The notes: generated from the sequence alone by a model not told the origin. Shown: positions 8,305 through 19,351, numbered from the stretch's first letter. The stretch: DNA of 48,095 nt from Bacteroides caecigallinarum (GCF_021530995.1 NZ_JADYTF010000012.1:1-48095); one strand, 5' to 3'. A program made the numbers and translations.

Positions 8305-8367
8305 ATTACAAAAGAAAGCGAAGAACCACAATAAGCCGTCTGTATCAGGCTTTATGATTCTTCGCTT
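8305..8367 (-). terminator. Terminator of prs
   Basis: An inverted repeat pairs AAGCGAAGAA (8316-8325) with TTCTTCGCTT (8358-8367). An inner stem (AAGCC and GGCTT) extends it. On the minus strand it is followed by a T-rich run. Confidence 0.85.
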
Positions 8368-8391
8368 AATATTTTTATCGTGCGATGAATA

Positions 8392-9333
8392 TTATTGAAT
8401 CAGATACTGTGAACTGATTGATTCGTTAGTCATCACGCGGCGGATAGTTTCAGCGAACATATCTGCAATTGAAAGCTGTTTAACCTTAGCGCAACGGTTT
8501 GCATAAGGAATACTATCTGTGAATACAATTTCTTCCAATTGAGAGTTCTGTACACGTTCAGAAGCAGGACCTGACATTACGCAGTGTGAAGCAATAGCTC
8601 TTACTGAGTTTGCTCCGGCTTCTTTCATGATGTCGGCAGCCTTAGTGATTGTACCGGCTGTATCAACCATGTCGTCAATAAGAACAACATCTTTTCCTTT
8701 TACGTCACCGATAATCTGCATTGAAGCAACTACGTTAGCTTTTTCACGAGTCTTATGGCAAAGTACCAAAGGAACATCAAGGAACTTGGCATATGTGCTT
8801 GCACGCTTGGAACCACCAACGTCAGGAGTAGCGATTACAAGATTTTCCAGATTCAATGACTGAATGTATGGGGCAAATATTGTAGATGCATACAAGTGGT
8901 CAACAGGAATATTAAAGAAACCCTGAATCTGGTCAGCATGAAGATCCATTGTAATCAGACGGTCAATACCTGCTACACTTAATAAATCTGCTACTAATTT
9001 TGCGCCTATAGAAACACGCGGTTTGTCTTTACGGTCCTGACGAGCCCATCCGAAATAAGGGATTACAGCGATGATGCTTTTTGCTGAAGCGCGTTTGGCT
9101 GCATCAATCATAAGGAGCAATTCCATAAGATTGTCAGAATTTGGGAATGTAGACTGTACTATGAACACATGCTGACCACGGATTGACTCTTCGTAAGATA
9201 CGGCGAACTCTCCGTCAGCAAAGTGAGTAATCTTCATGTTACCAAGTTCGCATCCTAAACTGTTGCAGATTTTTTCTGCCAAGTATCTCGAGTTTGTACC
9301 AGAGAATACTTTAAAAGGTGATTGTACGTTCAT
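8392..9333 (-). CDS. prs: Ribose-phosphate pyrophosphokinase
   Basis: This 313-residue enzyme makes PRPP from ribose 5-phosphate and ATP, feeding nucleotide, histidine and NAD synthesis. The metal and ATP loop DLHADQIQGFF is at about residues 128-138. The PRPP-binding motif VVLIDDMVDTAGT is near 214-226. The N-terminal SGTNSRYLAE is typical. The length matches the class I family. It is a single-gene unit with its own promoter and terminator. Cytoplasmic, housekeeping. Confidence 0.98.
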   Translation of the reverse strand: MNVQSPFKVFSGTNSRYLAEKICNSLGCELGNMKITHFADGEFAVSYEESIRGQHVFIVQSTFPNSDNLMELLLMIDAAKRASAKSIIAVIPYFGWARQDRKDKPRVSIGAKLVADLLSVAGIDRLITMDLHADQIQGFFNIPVDHLYASTIFAPYIQSLNLENLVIATPDVGGSKRASTYAKFLDVPLVLCHKTREKANVVASMQIIGDVKGKDVVLIDDMVDTAGTITKAADIMKEAGANSVRAIASHCVMSGPASERVQNSQLEEIVFTDSIPYANRCAKVKQLSIADMFAETIRRVMTNESISSQYLIQ

Positions 9334-9364
9334 TGTAAATAGATATATTGCCTTGATTTGTTTG

Positions 9365-9395
9365 CAAAGTTATACCATTTATACAAGTATGTCAA
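9365..9395 (-). promoter_or_regulatory. Bacteroidetes-type promoter of prs
   Basis: Read on the minus strand, TTG (9393-9395) is followed after 20 bp by TAACTTTG (9365-9372). This is a full match to the -33 and -7 consensus. Confidence 0.75.
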
Positions 9396-9424
9396 ACGTT
9401 TTGTCGGAAAATTACAATAAGTAT

Positions 9425-10033
9425 TTAGTCGGCAAGTCGTTTTAACTTTCTGAAATGGTCTATAAGTTCTTGATAATTGTTGTCAAAACTATGGTTGAAT
9501 TTGGACCAGAGCCCTCCCATAATGGCTGCGCCTCCGAATCCAAAATCCTTTACTCTAAGAATATTTTCTTCATCAATACCGCCTAAAGCAATTACCTTCT
9601 TGTCAATAATATCGGCTTTTACAGCTTCACGTATTGCTTCGGGAGTGAATTTTGAAGAATAACCCTCTTTGGAGATACTGTCGAATATCGGACTGAGAAA
9701 AACATAGTCGCAAGTCTTTTTGTCTTCCTGCACTTCTTCGAGTGTATGACAAGAAGCACTTATATGACCGGAGTAATTATCCGGAGCGATAGGATTGCGG
9801 CTGTTCAGATGGATACCTTTCAACTTATATTCATTGCATAAGTAGAAATGGTCGTGTATAACTATTTTCTTATGATATTTTTCCGGGATGAGTGTAAGCA
9901 GTCTTTCTGCGTAAACCGCTTCTGTTCCGGGTTTGCGAAGATGTAATATGTCTAACCCTTCTTCGAAGAGTGCATTTAGTATTTGGTCCTCCTCTACAAA
10001 ATATTCTGGAGTTGTTATCAATATCAGTTTCAT
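9425..10033 (-). CDS. tenI: TenI/ThiE-like protein, probable thiazole tautomerase
   Basis: This is a 202-residue TIM-barrel protein related to thiamine phosphate synthase and placed last in the thiamine cluster. It has SCHTLEEV where TenI proteins have a serine-histidine motif, and it lacks the GGTANT-type loop seen in the true ThiE at 14593-15231. That points to TenI, which aromatises the thiazole phosphate made by ThiG. The ATG at 10033 was chosen because MKLILIT is the usual beginning; a TTG at 10072 would extend into the promoter region. Bacteroides is known to carry a thiSEGCHF-tenI order. Thiamine phosphate synthase activity cannot be excluded from sequence alone. Confidence 0.8.
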   Translation of the reverse strand: MKLILITTPEYFVEEDQILNALFEEGLDILHLRKPGTEAVYAERLLTLIPEKYHKKIVIHDHFYLCNEYKLKGIHLNSRNPIAPDNYSGHISASCHTLEEVQEDKKTCDYVFLSPIFDSISKEGYSSKFTPEAIREAVKADIIDKKVIALGGIDEENILRVKDFGFGGAAIMGGLWSKFNHSFDNNYQELIDHFRKLKRLAD

Positions 10034-10056
10034 GTGTGTACCACTAAATCTGAGTG

Positions 10057-10064
10057 CAAAGTTA
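10057..10064 (-). promoter_or_regulatory. Possible internal -7 element before tenI
   Basis: The minus strand reads TAACTTTG, a full -7 match, 23 nt before the tenI ATG. No TTG was seen at the right distance, so an internal promoter is only possible. Confidence 0.35.
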
Positions 10065-10091
10065 GTAACCAAATCGTAATATTCCTAATGT

Positions 10092-10784
10092 TTATAATAA
10101 AATCGTATTTGTTTGCAGTGTTTTCAGGTCTATATACCATAGTTTGCCTGAAAGAGTTTCGCCAAAACCGCAGATTATCTTGATTACTTCGTTTGCCTGC
10201 ACACAACCTACCAGACCCGGCGTTACTCCGATCACTCCTTTTGGAGGGGCCGGCATTGACAGCATTTCTTCCTCATCGGGAAACAGGTCTCTATAGTTTC
10301 TTCCGCCCTGGTAGTTGAACACGGATACCTGCCCGTCAAAAGCTCTAATTGCACCATAGACATATGTTTTCCCCAGTTTGACACAGGTATCGTTTATGAT
10401 GTAGCGTGTCATGAAATTATCGCAGCCGTCAACCACAATATCGTATTTGCCGATTATCTCTTCGGCATTTTCTTTTGTCAGGCGTGTGTTGTATGCGTCT
10501 ATTTTAATCTGACTGTTCAGAGCATTCAGCCTTTTCTGGGCCTGAATGGCTTTCGGCATTCCTACTTCGGCTTCGGAATACAGGACTTGTCTTTGCAGGT
10601 TGCTCTCGCTTACCACATCATCGTCTATCAGACCTATGTTTCCCACTCCTGCACCTGTAAGATATAATGCTATAGGCGAACCAAGACCACCAACACCTAC
10701 AATAAGTACCTTAGCATTTTTTAGTTTCTCTTGCCCGCTTTCTCCTAATTCCGGTAGAATGATTTGTCTGTTGTATCTTTCCAT
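10092..10784 (-). CDS. thiF: ThiF/MoeB/HesA-family adenylyltransferase without the zinc cysteines
   Basis: This is a 230-residue E1-like enzyme that should adenylate the C-terminal GG of ThiS before sulfur transfer. The nucleotide-binding GVGGLGSP motif is near residues 29-36, and DGCDNF is near 115-120. Known ThiF and MoeB proteins have two CxxC zinc pairs and a catalytic or adduct cysteine. Here the first pair reads GRNYRDLF, the next expected cysteine lies in SMPAPPKG, and the protein stops before the second pair. The ATG at 10784 was chosen because MERYNRQI is the conserved start; an ATG at 10826 would lie inside a terminator hairpin. It follows thiH across that hairpin and precedes tenI. 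Confidence 0.87.
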   Translation of the reverse strand: MERYNRQIILPELGESGQEKLKNAKVLIVGVGGLGSPIALYLTGAGVGNIGLIDDDVVSESNLQRQVLYSEAEVGMPKAIQAQKRLNALNSQIKIDAYNTRLTKENAEEIIGKYDIVVDGCDNFMTRYIINDTCVKLGKTYVYGAIRAFDGQVSVFNYQGGRNYRDLFPDEEEMLSMPAPPKGVIGVTPGLVGCVQANEVIKIICGFGETLSGKLWYIDLKTLQTNTILL

Positions 10785-10793
10785 CTTTATATT

Positions 10794-10845
10794 AAAGTAA
10801 AAAAATACCGGCGGCATCGGATACATTATATCGAAGCCGTCGGTA
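10794..10845 (-). terminator. Terminator between thiH and thiF
   Basis: Arms at 10806-10815 and 10836-10845 form a 10-bp stem with one G-U pair. On the minus strand it is followed by a run of seven T. It should stop part of the thi transcript before thiF and tenI. Confidence 0.8.
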
Positions 10846-10859
10846 CTGAATTTGCGTAA

Positions 10860-11996
10860 TCAGACAGCCTTTCCTGTCTTTATGCAGTCGAACGATGCAT
10901 CCCAGTCTTTCCATACCGGTTCACGTCCCAATGCTTTTAAAGCTTTGTCTATTTCTACGGCTGTGCGTTCATCGCTTACATGGAATTGCTCAAGTGCCTG
11001 AGGATATGTGTAATAACCTCCAGGTTCAGTCTTGCTCTCAGCACTCATGGTTGTTACACCGAGTGAGGCCATGTGGTCGCGGATATATGCCGGTTCGCGT
11101 GTAGAGTAGGAGATATCTACATCGTGGTCGAATATACGCATGGCGAAAGTAACCTGTGCCAGTTCCTTGTCGCTCATGATGACATTGGGCTGGAAACCTT
11201 CATTCTCTGCCGGACGCATACGCGGGAAGTTAACACTGTATTTAGTCTTCCAGTAATGCTTCTGCAGATAGCGTAGATGGTATGCCATCATGGTTACGTC
11301 TGTACGCCAGTCTTCAAGTCCGATAAGTACCCCCATACCGATGGAGTGAACACCGGCCTGTCCCATACGGTCGAAACCGTTTACACGCCAGTCGAATTTA
11401 GACTTCATGCCTCTTGGGTGGTAGATGTTGTATCTGGCCTTGTTGTATGTTTCCTGGAAACAGATAACTCCGTTCAGTCCGTGTATCACCAGCTCGGCGT
11501 ATTCCTCAGTCTTTAAAGGCATCACCTCAATCTTAAGATTTGAGAAGTAAGGCTTTGCCAAGTCAAGTGCTTTGGCTATGTATGGGACACCTGCCTTTGC
11601 CGGATTCTCACCTGTTACGATAAGCAGATTCTCGAACGGGCCAAGTTTCTTTATGGCTTTATATTCGTTCTCTATTTCCTCCGGTGTAAGTATTGTGCGT
11701 GCCATAGGGTTGCTGATGTGGAATCCGCAATACACGCATGAGTTTGTACATGAATTTGTTATATACAATGGTATAAACATAGACATTGTACGTCCGAAAC
11801 GTTCTTCAGTATATTTCTTGCTGAGTCGCGCCATCGGTTCAAGATATTTTTCGGCAGCCGGCGAGATGAGTGCCATAAAGTCATCCACGTCGCAGCGGCT
11901 TTTACCGAGAGCACGTATAACGTCTGCCTCGGTCTTGGAGTAGATGGCTTTGGTTGTTTCCTCCCAGCTTATTTTTTCAAGTTCGTCACTAAACAT
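10860..11996 (-). CDS. thiH: 2-iminoacetate synthase ThiH
   Basis: This radical SAM enzyme cleaves tyrosine to give dehydroglycine, the glycine-derived unit of the thiazole ring, in anaerobic-type thiamine synthesis. The cluster motif is CTNSCVYCGF at about residues 82-91. The 378-residue length fits. It lies 11 nt after thiC, clearly in the same operon. The presence of ThiH rather than ThiO is expected for an anaerobe. A terminator follows the stop codon. Confidence 0.97.
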   Translation of the reverse strand: MFSDELEKISWEETTKAIYSKTEADVIRALGKSRCDVDDFMALISPAAEKYLEPMARLSKKYTEERFGRTMSMFIPLYITNSCTNSCVYCGFHISNPMARTILTPEEIENEYKAIKKLGPFENLLIVTGENPAKAGVPYIAKALDLAKPYFSNLKIEVMPLKTEEYAELVIHGLNGVICFQETYNKARYNIYHPRGMKSKFDWRVNGFDRMGQAGVHSIGMGVLIGLEDWRTDVTMMAYHLRYLQKHYWKTKYSVNFPRMRPAENEGFQPNVIMSDKELAQVTFAMRIFDHDVDISYSTREPAYIRDHMASLGVTTMSAESKTEPGGYYTYPQALEQFHVSDERTAVEIDKALKALGREPVWKDWDASFDCIKTGKAV

Positions 11997-12007
11997 GTTT
12001 CTTAGTT

Positions 12008-14490
<2,483 letters not shown>

Positions 14491-14495
14491 ATATG

Positions 14496-14537
14496 TTATG
14501 AGTTTTTGAGTTCTTAAGTTTATGAGTTTTTAAGTTT
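14496..14537. repeat. Short 24-bp-period direct repeat between thiE and thiG
   Basis: TTATGAGTTTTTGAGTT at 14496-14512 recurs at 14520 with one change. This is the only long gap inside the thi operon. The role is unknown; simple AT-rich repeats like this are seen between genes in Bacteroides. Confidence 0.6.
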
Positions 14538-14592
14538 GGAGGATGTCTGTGTGTTGATAAATTTATAGTTTCATATGTCTAACAACTAAAAT

Positions 14593-15231
14593 CTAACAAC
14601 CAATGACCATCTTCACAATCCTACCTGTCTCTTCCACCGGATTTTCAGCCCTGAGTATAGTTCCGCTCAGTGCGATGCCTGTCACACCGGTTTGCATTAT
14701 TTCCGGAATGTCATCAATAGTGATTCCGCCTATTGCAACTATCGGGAGGTTGATACATTCGGCTTTCATCTGATTTGTTATGGAACGGTAGCCCTCAAGA
14801 CCTAATATCGGACTTAATTTCTTCTTGGTAGTTGTGAAACGGAACGGACCGCATCCTATGTAGTCGGCTCCCGAAAGATAATGAGCCTTTACGTCGTCGA
14901 AAGTATTTGCTGTTCCACCTATAATGAAATCATTTCCCAATATCCTTCTTGCTTCAGCTATAGGCATGTCGTTCTTTCCAAGATGCACACCATCGGCTTT
15001 CAGCTTCTTGACGAGTTCCACACGGTCGTCTATAATGAAAGTCGCGTTATGCTGTCTGCACAACTCTTGAACCTTTACGGCAATGGCTTCCACCTCCTCG
15101 TCGGAAGCGTCCTTCATACGTAGCTGAACCCATCGGCAACCGCCTTCGAGAGCCATACGTGCAGAATCCAGATAAGAATACTGTTCGGTGAAATGAGTGA
15201 TGAACTGAAGTTTGAATGCTTTAGTATCCAT
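14593..15231 (-). CDS. thiE: Thiamine phosphate synthase ThiE
   Basis: This 212-residue enzyme joins hydroxymethylpyrimidine pyrophosphate and thiazole phosphate to thiamine monophosphate. The GCRWVQLRMKD motif is at about residues 30-40. The DDRVELVKKLKADGVHLGK stretch follows, and the GGTANT and GPFRFTTTK loops that bind pyrophosphate are present. It starts 4 nt after the thiS stop. It differs from the TenI-like paralogue at the end of the cluster by keeping these ThiE signatures. Confidence 0.96.
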   Translation of the reverse strand: MDTKAFKLQFITHFTEQYSYLDSARMALEGGCRWVQLRMKDASDEEVEAIAVKVQELCRQHNATFIIDDRVELVKKLKADGVHLGKNDMPIAEARRILGNDFIIGGTANTFDDVKAHYLSGADYIGCGPFRFTTTKKKLSPILGLEGYRSITNQMKAECINLPIVAIGGITIDDIPEIMQTGVTGIALSGTILRAENPVEETGRIVKMVIGC

Positions 15232-15235
15232 GTCA

Positions 15236-15436
15236 TTATCCTCCGCAAGCTGCTTTTATGATGACAAGACTGTCGCCTTCCTTGATTTCCTGTTCAGCCC
15301 ACTGGCTGCGAGGTATCATACGGTTGTTAAGAGCAACTGCCACTCCCTGCTCAGGAAGTTTAAGCTGTAGTGCAAGCGATGCAACATTATTGCCTTGAGT
15401 GAGTTCGGTCTCTTTGTTGTTTACTTGTATTTTCAT
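15236..15436 (-). CDS. thiS: Sulfur carrier protein ThiS
   Basis: This is a 66-residue ubiquitin-fold sulfur carrier that ends in the required diglycine (KAACGG). ThiF adenylates this C-terminus, and the resulting thiocarboxylate gives its sulfur to ThiG. It is the first gene of the thiamine operon, about 100 nt downstream of the TPP riboswitch. The ATG has no strong ribosome site, which is usual in Bacteroidetes. Confidence 0.96.
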   Translation of the reverse strand: MKIQVNNKETELTQGNNVASLALQLKLPEQGVAVALNNRMIPRSQWAEQEIKEGDSLVIIKAACGG

Positions 15437-15535
15437 AAATGACTTGTTTTAAAATGTTAGTCAAAGCAAACACAAAGAGAATGTAAGAATTACAGTTTGA
15501 GAGAATATCTTATGACGGATGTCTTTTTTGAGGAC

Positions 15536-15614
15536 AATCCCTTCGTCGGTATTAACCGCATCAGGTTCATAGGGTATAATCTCAGCCCGGGTTTTATTCT
15601 TTGGGCACCCCTTT
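15536..15614 (-). ncRNA. TPP riboswitch (THI element)
   Basis: On the minus strand the aptamer shows the conserved GGGGTGCCC start, GGGCTGAGA, ACCC, then GAACCTGATGCGGTTAATACCG and the closing AAGGGA. It sits in the leader of thiS. Binding of thiamine pyrophosphate should switch the whole operon off. No clear terminator lies between the aptamer and thiS, so control may act on translation or on a structure not recognised here. Confidence 0.97.
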
Positions 15615-15630
15615 GTCTTTACTTCGGACG

Positions 15631-15663
15631 CAAAGTTAAACAAAAGATTCAAAAAGCGGACAA
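15631..15663 (-). promoter_or_regulatory. Promoter of the thiamine operon
   Basis: On the minus strand TAACTTTG (15631-15638) matches the -7 element. TTG (15661-15663) lies 22 bp upstream, slightly longer than usual. Transcription would start just before the TPP aptamer. Confidence 0.6.
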
Positions 15664-15695
15664 TAATTTATATTTTTTACGATACCTCTTGATAT

Positions 15696-18263
15696 TCAGA
15701 ACGTAAATGATACACCTGCTAGGAATTCACGCGGACGAAGTGTGAAGCGATAATAATTCCGCTCGATAGAGGAGACAAACTCACGCTCGTAAACGGATTT
15801 TCCTAAAATGTTATTGGCTTTCAGTCGAAATTCCAGTCTTTTATAAGTATAACTGGCCGCAAAGTCAGTAAACCAGGAATTTTCGTTGGTTTCCAGTGAT
15901 TGGTGACAGGCATTGGAAACACTGAACATCAGTTTCTCTGTAACAGGGAAATTAAGGTCTATGCTATGCTTCAGTTGGTTGACGCGTGAATCGGTAGAAG
16001 GTGAGTGCATGCGGTTCTGTTGCCATAAAGAACGCAACTCTACCGAAAACCATGATAGCGGACGGCCTGAATATGAAATGACTGCAGAATAGCTGTCCAT
16101 GTCATAGTCTGTAAGCGTTCCGCCATAAAGTAGGGCATCCTGATTGCGCATGTATGTACCCGAAAGTGTCAGAAGACTCTTCCATGCACTGAATGATTTG
16201 CTGAGCCGTGAAGTAACCAGATACATATCGGCATGGTGAGGTGCAGCAGTCAGGCTACGTACCAGCACTTCATTACCTTCCGTCAGACGGCTTTCGTAGG
16301 CTGTTTTCTTTTGTGCTCTTCTGGCCGTTGCAGAGACAGAGAAGAACAGTCCCTTGATAGGGTGGCTGTACTGATAGTTCATCGTGACACGGTGATTGCT
16401 GTTGGCTTCCGGAGCATGTGTATTATCTACTATTGTGCGATAAGAGGTAAAAAGATATCCGGAATATAAATCCCTCAAATCTTCCAACTGCTTGCCGTAT
16501 TGATAAGTCATACTTATAAAGGAAGTACCTGAAAACGTATATTTCAAGAACAGCTTCGCATCAGGATAGAACTCACCCTGGCGCAGTACGTCTTTCGGCT
16601 GTCGGAACCTTATATCCATTCGCTGGAGTTTGGCTTCAGCTTCCATCTTGAAGTCAGATGTCTGATAGTTCAATCCTAAACCTAAATGTGGAAGATAGCG
16701 GTTGAAGCGTTGTGACGGTAAAGTCTCACTATTGCCTACATGAGCTGAAAGTGATTGGAAAATACCCTGGAAACCAACCTCATAGTTGGCATACATACCG
16801 AAGAATCTGTGACGGAAGTCAGCAGTAGTATATGTCTGGAAAGATGTATAGTCCACACGCTGATTCTCACCGGAGTAAAGGGAAAGTTCCTGCGGGTGAT
16901 AATTATATCCGTTTACTGAAGAAACAGACAGATACCTATCATTCGAAAGTGGGAGCTTTATATCGAGTATATCCGAAAAATACCTTCTGTCCGGAGAAGA
17001 AGAAAGTTGCAACCGGTTGTCATTCCATACTGTGTTGCTTCTTGAGTCCAGCCAGTCGAATGAAGCCTTACTTTCATTTTTCAGATAAAGTTCCTTGCGG
17101 TTGATTTCCACATTCAGACTTGCATCCAGCCTGTTTCTTCGTTCGTGAAGGGAATGACTTTCAATCAAGGCACCGGACGCATTTTCTGCCAGAAGATAGT
17201 TGGTCTCCACCCAGTTGTTACGTTCGGCTACATCATTGAAGTAGCTTACCTGGGCACGTAGCGTACTCTTTGGAGCAAGTTGGAAAAGATGGTTCGTTGC
17301 TACCAGATGCGAGCGGTTGAAACGGTATCTGTTCTGGTCTATGTCCGGCCTTTGTGTCGTGACAGAAGAAATCAAAGCATCCTCTTCCGTAGTACGTTTT
17401 TCCAACAGATCGGAAAGCCGTATCGGATTGATCTCGTTATACAGGTCGAGACCTGTGTTGTCGTTCTTGTAGAGTGAAAGAGTCTGGTATTTTTTCTTGA
17501 AGAGCATGGCAAGCAGACGATTGCTATATAGCATGTCATCGGCATTTGCTCCCAAACCTACATCGGCAGTGCCCACGAGATTCATCTTGCTGTCATCTTC
17601 CAGAATCAGGTTGATGGCAGCCTGCTCACTGAAAAGTTTTCCTTTCAAAAGTTCAATTGGTTGATGGTTTTGCAGTACTTCTACAGCTTTCACTCTCTTG
17701 CGTGATATGTTATTCGAAGCCAAAGCGTAACGGTCGTTCATCAAGTCCATACCTTCTATGTAAAACTTGTTGATGTTTTTCCCCTGGAAACTGATCATTC
17801 CGTCCGGTTTTACCTCTATACCTGGCATCTTGGCAAGAACGTCGGCGATGCTCCTGTCTTGAGGTTGGGCAAATCCTGCCACCGAATATACCAGTGTATC
17901 CTGTTTTTGCTGAATCCTCTGTGCAGATACTTTTACAGTTTGTAGCTGATAAACCTCTTCCTGAAGCAACACATTGTATTCAGACTGTCCCGGAACGATT
18001 TTCACTGTTTTTCTCTTGAACCCTAATGCCTGAAAAGAAAGTAAAGCAGGTTGCAGCTTTGTTTCCGGTACCTTGATTTCAAACCGTCCTTTCTGGTCGG
18101 TAATGGCATAACTGATAATCAGACTGTCGGAAGATAGCACGCAGAGAGATACTCCATCAATAGTCTTGCCGGAGTCCTGATTGACAACGGTTCCCACATA
18201 GCTTTGGCTGAAACCTGAAAGAACGTTCAGTATCAGAAAGAAAATGACAGTATATCTTTTCAT
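15696..18263 (-). CDS. TonB-receptor-like outer-membrane protein with carboxypeptidase regulatory-like domain
   Basis: This is an 855-residue predicted outer-membrane protein. It has a signal peptide (about 1-21, ending near GFSQS) and a carboxypeptidase regulatory-like beta-sandwich (about 23-95). A plug-like region follows, with VLAKMPGIEVKPDG near 140-153, and then a long beta-barrel ending in an aromatic residue. It resembles the TonB-dependent-receptor-like partners that sit next to GLPGLI proteins in Bacteroidetes. The substrate is unknown. The ATG at 18263 was chosen because MKRYTVIFF gives a clean signal peptide; an ATG at 18272 would add three residues. It follows the GLPGLI gene by 60 nt and is probably cotranscribed with it. 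Confidence 0.87.
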   Translation of the reverse strand: MKRYTVIFFLILNVLSGFSQSYVGTVVNQDSGKTIDGVSLCVLSSDSLIISYAITDQKGRFEIKVPETKLQPALLSFQALGFKRKTVKIVPGQSEYNVLLQEEVYQLQTVKVSAQRIQQKQDTLVYSVAGFAQPQDRSIADVLAKMPGIEVKPDGMISFQGKNINKFYIEGMDLMNDRYALASNNISRKRVKAVEVLQNHQPIELLKGKLFSEQAAINLILEDDSKMNLVGTADVGLGANADDMLYSNRLLAMLFKKKYQTLSLYKNDNTGLDLYNEINPIRLSDLLEKRTTEEDALISSVTTQRPDIDQNRYRFNRSHLVATNHLFQLAPKSTLRAQVSYFNDVAERNNWVETNYLLAENASGALIESHSLHERRNRLDASLNVEINRKELYLKNESKASFDWLDSRSNTVWNDNRLQLSSSPDRRYFSDILDIKLPLSNDRYLSVSSVNGYNYHPQELSLYSGENQRVDYTSFQTYTTADFRHRFFGMYANYEVGFQGIFQSLSAHVGNSETLPSQRFNRYLPHLGLGLNYQTSDFKMEAEAKLQRMDIRFRQPKDVLRQGEFYPDAKLFLKYTFSGTSFISMTYQYGKQLEDLRDLYSGYLFTSYRTIVDNTHAPEANSNHRVTMNYQYSHPIKGLFFSVSATARRAQKKTAYESRLTEGNEVLVRSLTAAPHHADMYLVTSRLSKSFSAWKSLLTLSGTYMRNQDALLYGGTLTDYDMDSYSAVISYSGRPLSWFSVELRSLWQQNRMHSPSTDSRVNQLKHSIDLNFPVTEKLMFSVSNACHQSLETNENSWFTDFAASYTYKRLEFRLKANNILGKSVYEREFVSSIERNYYRFTLRPREFLAGVSFTF

Positions 18264-18323
18264 ACAAATCATACCTGCTTACATGGTTATACAATTTTGA
18301 GCCAAAAAGAAATTCAAGACTTA

Positions 18324-19139
18324 TTAAGGCTGTTTCTCAAAGAAGTTGATTTGTTTCTTTCTGCTTTTCAGCGGTTTGCCGTCTGCACCCATGATTTGCA
18401 GATTTCTGCCTGTTATGGCTTTCAGTCCGCTGTTGGGATCTTTCTCATAATTCTGGCGGAGAGTAAGGAATTCTTTGCGGGTGCAACGTATGATTTGTTT
18501 TGTATCAGGTTCTTTTAGGGTTTCATAAAAGTTTTTCAGTTCAATTGCCTTGAAGTGGAAAATTCCTTCTGTATCTACAGCTTCAAGTATCAGCCCCGGC
18601 AATCCTCCTAGAAGCCATGGACCTTCGGCAACAGGTATTTGAGGTGTGAACCATACTTCCCAAGTACGACCGTCAATAGTTGCGGTAGCTTTTTGGCAAG
18701 TGTATCCCAACAGTTCTTTGGTTTCCGGAACAATGTTCCATTGCAGTGAAGGGAGTTTTTCTTCATAACAATACATTTTCACTACTTTGTCATAGCACTT
18801 GTAAGTACCTTTGGCAGGACTGTTTTTATAATATTCAAAATATTGATGTGTTCGTGGCATATCTGCCTGTTGGTTTATTATTTCATTGGCAGTCATACCT
18901 ATACGTAACATACTGTCGCGCGATGTGCGGATAGCTCTTTCGTAAACACTGTAAAAAGCTGATTTCCCATCCGGGTAAATATCAAGTGCAAATTCATCCT
19001 GACGGATATCCTTGGGCTTAGCAGAATCTTTGATATAGTTTTCCAAATATATGCATCGGATAGAATTGTTTGAAGACTGTGCATGCAAGCTGATAGTGTA
19101 AAAGGTGGAAAGTAAAGCAAAAAGTAAGTATTTTCTCAT
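18324..19139 (-). CDS. GLPGLI family exported protein
   Basis: This is a 271-residue protein with a signal peptide (about 1-20, ending in LHAQ) and the family motif GGLPGLILEA near residues 180-189. The preceding TWEVWFTPQIPVAEGPW-type stretch is also typical. GLPGLI proteins are restricted largely to Bacteroidetes, are thought to be periplasmic or surface-associated, and have no established function. It is the upstream partner of the TonB-receptor-like gene. Both lie on the minus strand, upstream of the thi operon but with a separate promoter. Confidence 0.9.
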   Translation of the reverse strand: MRKYLLFALLSTFYTISLHAQSSNNSIRCIYLENYIKDSAKPKDIRQDEFALDIYPDGKSAFYSVYERAIRTSRDSMLRIGMTANEIINQQADMPRTHQYFEYYKNSPAKGTYKCYDKVVKMYCYEEKLPSLQWNIVPETKELLGYTCQKATATIDGRTWEVWFTPQIPVAEGPWLLGGLPGLILEAVDTEGIFHFKAIELKNFYETLKEPDTKQIIRCTRKEFLTLRQNYEKDPNSGLKAITGRNLQIMGADGKPLKSRKKQINFFEKQP

Positions 19140-19170
19140 ATATATATATTAGATGTTAGTGAATATGTGT

Positions 19171-19178
19171 CAAAAGTA
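19171..19178 (-). promoter_or_regulatory. Possible -7 element for the GLPGLI gene
   Basis: The minus strand reads TACTTTTG, a full match to TAnnTTTG, 32 nt before the ATG. No clear TTG was found at the -33 position. Confidence 0.38.
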
Positions 19179-19351
19179 ATATTTTTCTTTGTATTTTATA
19201 TTGAATAGAAAAGAAAATTTTTTGTTGAAGACACAAATTATAGTATAATGAGGAGGGTCCCTTCGTTGCCTTACATAAAAAAGTACATCATGTTTTTATC
19301 TAACGCTCTGAAAATCAGTGTGCCGTCGTTTTACAATGTACATCGCTCTGT

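Noticed and set aside
10034-10072. Longer start of the TenI-like protein
   Set aside because: It begins with TTG and covers a -7 promoter match; MKLILIT at 10033 is the natural start.
10785-10826. Upstream ATG of the ThiF-like gene
   Set aside because: It lies inside the loop of a terminator hairpin, and the conserved sequence begins at 10784.
15461-15652. 63-codon frame on the minus strand
   Set aside because: It runs through the TPP riboswitch; the RNA element explains the conservation and no protein family fits.
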